A stretch of DNA of 64,000 nt from JAJZGK01 sp035538795 (GTDB lineage Bacteria > Pseudomonadota > Alphaproteobacteria > Rhodospirillales > Magnetospirillaceae): assembly GCA_035538795.1 (NCBI GenBank), contig DATLJS010000038.1, positions 1-64,000 on the forward strand, written 5' to 3'. Positions 60,882 through 64,000 of the stretch are shown in pieces. The position numbers and the translations under genes are program-made. Position 1 is the first letter of the stretch. Each line of letters opens with the position of its first letter. The notes under the pieces are model-generated. The model was not told the DNA's origin. It searched no databases and saw only the letters and a program-made list of their open reading frames with translations.

Positions 60882-61985
60882 TTACTTGACGTAATCGTAC
60901 TTGCCGTCCTTCCATTCGTAGAAGACATAACCGGGGGCGGTGATGTCGCCCTTGGCGTCGAAGCCGACATTGCCGAGAACGGTGTCGAACTTGTTGGCCT
61001 TCAGGCTGGCTTCCACCTTGACGGAATCGACGCTGCCGGCCTTAGCGGCGGCTTGGGCCCACGCCTGAATGGCGCCGTAGGTGTACAGGGTGTAGGCCTC
61101 GGGCTCGTAGTTTTCGGCGCGGAAGCTCTTCACCAGATCGGCGTTGGCGGGGTTCTTGCGGGGATCGGGACCGAAGGTCATCAGGGTGCCAGCGCCGGCC
61201 GGGCCGGTGATGGCCCAGAACTGCTCGGTCACCAGGGCGTCGCCCGACACCAGGGTGGCCTTCAGGCCCTGATCGACGGCCTGACGGACGATCAGGCCGC
61301 CTTCGGTCTCATAGCCGCCGAAATAGATCACGTCGACCTTGAGGTTCTTCAGCTTGGCGATCAGCGGGCTGAAATCCTTGTCGCCGACGGTGATGGCGTC
61401 GTAGGTGACTTCCTTGACGCCCAGGCCGTTCAGGGCCTTCTGGAATTCGTCGGCCAAGCCCTTGCCGTAGGCCGACTTGTCGTGAACGATGGCGACGGTC
61501 TTGCCCTTGAAGTGTTCGGCCACGTATTTGGCGGCGGTCGGGCCCTGGGCATCGTCACGGCCGCAGACGCGGAAGGTGTTGGGCATGCCGCGTTCGGTAT
61601 AGGTCGGGTTGGTCGAGCCGGGCGAGATCTGAATGGTGTTGCTCTCGACATAGACGCCCGAAGCCGGGATCGACGAGCTGGAGCAGAAGTGGCCGATCAC
61701 CACGGCGGCCTTTTTGGCCACCATGTCGTTGGCCACATTGACGGCCTGCTTGGGGTCGCAGGCGTCGTCACCCACCGCCAGGACCAGCTTCTGGCCCAGC
61801 ACGCCACCCTTGGCGTTGATGTCGGCAACGGCCTTCTCGGCACCACGCTTGTACTGCTCGCCGAAGGCGGCGTTGCTGCCGGTCATCGGTCCGGCGACGC
61901 CGACCACGATGTCCGCGCGGGCGGCGGTGGCGGTCAGGGCGGAGACGGCGACAGCCGCCAGTAGCACGGTCTTGAAGCTGTTCAT
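60882..61985 (-). CDS. Branched-chain amino-acid ABC transporter binding protein
   Basis: About 367 residues with a signal peptide (MNSFKTVLLAAVAVSALTAT, cleavage at ARA). The mature fold is the LivJ/LivK type: DIVVGVAGPMTGSNAAFGEQY, GVLGQKLVLAVGDDACDPKQ, and AVVIGHFCSSSSIPASGVYV. It probably binds leucine, isoleucine and valine, but other hydrophobic ligands are possible in this family. It is the last gene of the Liv cluster on the minus strand, 148 bp from the DUF6867-like gene, with a hairpin in the gap. Confidence 0.93.
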   Translation of the reverse strand: MNSFKTVLLAAVAVSALTATAARADIVVGVAGPMTGSNAAFGEQYKRGAEKAVADINAKGGVLGQKLVLAVGDDACDPKQAVNVANDMVAKKAAVVIGHFCSSSSIPASGVYVESNTIQISPGSTNPTYTERGMPNTFRVCGRDDAQGPTAAKYVAEHFKGKTVAIVHDKSAYGKGLADEFQKALNGLGVKEVTYDAITVGDKDFSPLIAKLKNLKVDVIYFGGYETEGGLIVRQAVDQGLKATLVSGDALVTEQFWAITGPAGAGTLMTFGPDPRKNPANADLVKSFRAENYEPEAYTLYTYGAIQAWAQAAAKAGSVDSVKVEASLKANKFDTVLGNVGFDAKGDITAPGYVFYEWKDGKYDYVK

Positions 61986-62080
61986 GGATAGAGAACTCCC
62001 TGCGGTGAGTGAGTATGGGCGGCCCCGGCGGGGTCTCGCCTGGTGATCCGGCGCCCAAAGCGGCGGACGGAAAGGCTGGT

Positions 62081-62102
62081 CCCCGCCGCCGAAGCGGCGG
62101 GG
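62081..62102 (-). repeat. Strong hairpin upstream of the Liv binding-protein gene
   Basis: CCCCGCCGC and GCGGCGGGG pair around CGAA, a stable UNCG-like tetraloop context. No T-run follows. It may stabilise or process the binding-protein mRNA, which often needs higher expression than the rest of such operons. Confidence 0.5.
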
Positions 62103-62133
62103 TGAAGGTCTTGCGGAAGGGGCCGGCCCCGGG

Positions 62134-62496
62134 TCACGGGGCGGAGCCTTCGATCTCGCGCCAACTGAAGATGCCGGTGCGTTGATAGAGCCAGGGGTAC
62201 TGGGTGACCATCTGACGGGCCCGCGTGACGCGATAGGCGGCCAGCGAGATGATCATCAGCACGGCCGTATCCACCACATAGCCCGGCAGCGACAACAAGG
62301 TGCCCTGGAACAGGGCGTATCCCAGGAAGCGGTCGGCCAGCCCCAGCATCAGGGCATAGGGGGCGGCGTGCCAGGCGGCCCGCCAGGTGGAGGCCAGAGC
62401 CTGGCCGGTCATGAAGGCGCAGCCGCCCATGAAAATCAGGGTGACGCCGATGAAAATGCCGGGGCTGGAGCCCGTCAAGGTCTCGAAACCGCTCAT
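62134..62496 (-). CDS. Conserved membrane protein beside liv genes (DUF6867-like)
   Basis: About 120 residues with three or four hydrophobic segments (GIFIGVTLIFMGGCAFMTGQ, LGLADRFLGYALFQGTLL, VVDTAVLMIISLAAYRVT). The C-terminus, PWLYQRTGIFSWREI, is soluble. I recall such proteins next to liv operons in alphaproteobacteria (DUF6867), with no known role. It overlaps livF by 4 bp (ATGA), so it belongs to the operon. Confidence 0.75.
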   Translation of the reverse strand: MSGFETLTGSSPGIFIGVTLIFMGGCAFMTGQALASTWRAAWHAAPYALMLGLADRFLGYALFQGTLLSLPGYVVDTAVLMIISLAAYRVTRARQMVTQYPWLYQRTGIFSWREIEGSAP

Positions 62497-63263
62497 TCCT
62501 CGTCCTCCAGTTCGCTGTCGGGGACGTCGTTGCTTTCCAGGGTGGCCTCGGCGGCGTGGCCGCCTTCCAAATAGGCCGAACGGATGGCCGGATTGGCCAG
62601 AAGCTCGGCGCCGCTGCCGCTCATGGCGATGCGGCCATTGACCATCACATAGGCGCGATGAGCCAGTTTCAAGGCGTGGAAGGCGTTTTGCTCCACCAGG
62701 AAGACCGTGACCTTCTGCTGGCTGTTGATCTCCTTGATGATCTCGAAGATCTGCTTCACGACCAAGGGTGCCAGACCCAGGGACGGTTCGTCCAGCAAGA
62801 GAAGGCGCGGCCGGCTCATCAAGGCGCGGCCGATGGCCAGCATCTGCTGTTCGCCGCCGGAAAGCGTGCCGCCACGCTGGTCGATGCGTTCCTTCAGGCG
62901 GGGAAACAGGGTCAGAACCCGCTCGAGGTCGTCGTCGAAGAATTTCGGATCGACGATCACGCCGCCCATCTGAAGATTCTCCAGCACGGTCATGCGCGGG
63001 AAGATGCGCCGGCCTTCCGGCGAATGGGCGATGCCCCTGCGGACGATCTGATATGTGGGCAGGCGGGTCAGCTCCTCACCTTCGAAGACGATGCTGCCTT
63101 CGGTGGCGCGGGGCTTGCCGCATAGCGTCATCAAAAGGGTGGTTTTTCCGGCGCCGTTGGCGCCGATCAGGGTGACGATCTCGCCGGCTTCGACGTCGAT
63201 GTCGATGCCGTGCAAGGCCTGAATGCGGCCATAGCCTGAATGCAGATTGCGGATGGTCAGCAT
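62493..63263 (-). CDS. livF: Branched-chain amino-acid ABC transporter ATPase LivF
   Basis: About 256 residues. MLTIRNLHSGYGRIQALHGI, Walker A LIGANGAGKTTLLMTLCGKP, signature LSGGEQQMLAIGRALMSRPR and Walker B LLLLDEPSLGLAPLVV are the LivF pattern. The C-terminal acidic tail (ESNDVPDSELEDEE) is extra. One base separates its start from the livG stop. Confidence 0.96.
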   Translation of the reverse strand: MLTIRNLHSGYGRIQALHGIDIDVEAGEIVTLIGANGAGKTTLLMTLCGKPRATEGSIVFEGEELTRLPTYQIVRRGIAHSPEGRRIFPRMTVLENLQMGGVIVDPKFFDDDLERVLTLFPRLKERIDQRGGTLSGGEQQMLAIGRALMSRPRLLLLDEPSLGLAPLVVKQIFEIIKEINSQQKVTVFLVEQNAFHALKLAHRAYVMVNGRIAMSGSGAELLANPAIRSAYLEGGHAAEATLESNDVPDSELEDEE

Positions 63264-63264
63264 C

Positions 63265-64000
<736 letters not shown>

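Noticed and set aside
58987..60915. Antisense frame over actP (about 640 codons)
   Set aside because: His/Gln/Glu-rich antisense shadow of a membrane protein gene; crosses a terminator.

Overview
The window is one continuous stretch of high-G+C bacterial chromosome. I read it as an alphaproteobacterium of the Rhodospirillales, probably Magnetospirillum or a close relative. The grounds are the gene order argS-SPOR-nagZ-M50-scpAB-tatABC-serS-surE-pcm-nlpD followed by yajC-secDF, the alphaproteobacterial style of the proteins, and the accessory set (class I PHA synthase, ActP/DUF485, Liv ABC transporter). The genus is inference; the class is well supported. Most of the window is core genome. I found no tRNA, rRNA, IS element, prophage or CRISPR array.

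Layout. 1-6.8 kb: the 3' part of a giant RTX-like secreted protein, cut by the window edge. 6.9-15.8 kb (minus strand): a complete tripartite RND efflux operon of the MdtABC/MuxABC type (membrane fusion protein, two RND pumps, NodT outer-membrane factor). 15.8-21.5 kb (minus): an SLC13-like transporter, a small periplasmic protein, a LysE exporter, a bestrophin-like channel and a hybrid histidine kinase. 21.5-23.7 kb: a structured 472-bp intergenic region, then infA (TTG start, extended tail) and a RhlE-type RNA helicase. 23.8-26 kb (minus): a BON-domain protein and an ArnT-like glycosyltransferase. 26.1-38.7 kb (plus): dgt, argS, SPOR protein, nagZ, M50 protease, scpA, scpB, tatABC, serS, surE, pcm, nlpD, many start-stop overlapped. 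38.7-45.6 kb: YqaE, DUF815 ATPase, yajC-secD-secF-DUF498, DUF1275, sodB and a glycine-zipper lipoprotein. 46-50.4 kb: rpoH with a long leader, then on the minus strand phaC, a GcvR-like ACT protein, a Crp/Fnr regulator and DUF2892. 50.6-53.9 kb: an unrecognised small protein, a Panacea (DUF4065) protein, ChaN and NhaA. 53.8-56.4 kb (minus): a thiamin-precursor ABC transporter behind a clear TPP riboswitch. 56.4-60.8 kb: a small cysteine-rich protein, a CBS/DUF294 nucleotidyltransferase-like protein, an A+T-rich gap, and DUF485-actP. 60.8-64 kb (minus): the Liv branched-chain amino-acid ABC transporter, with livG running off the edge.

The central block joins protein export (TatABC, YajC-SecDF), cell-wall turnover and division (SPOR, NagZ, NlpD), chromosome segregation (ScpAB) and tRNA charging (ArgS, SerS). 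Regulatory points visible in the sequence are the TPP riboswitch, whose AGGGA may also be the thiZ Shine-Dalgarno; the infA leader with two hairpins and a seven-codon ORF; a candidate rpoH promoter implying a leader of about 210 nt; and several bidirectional terminators between convergent genes. I did not find a clearly new multi-gene system. The leads most worth a second look are the infA-rhlE leader region, the RTX protein with a beta-propeller-like insert, the solitary Panacea protein next to an unrecognised gene, and the A+T-rich small gene beside actP.
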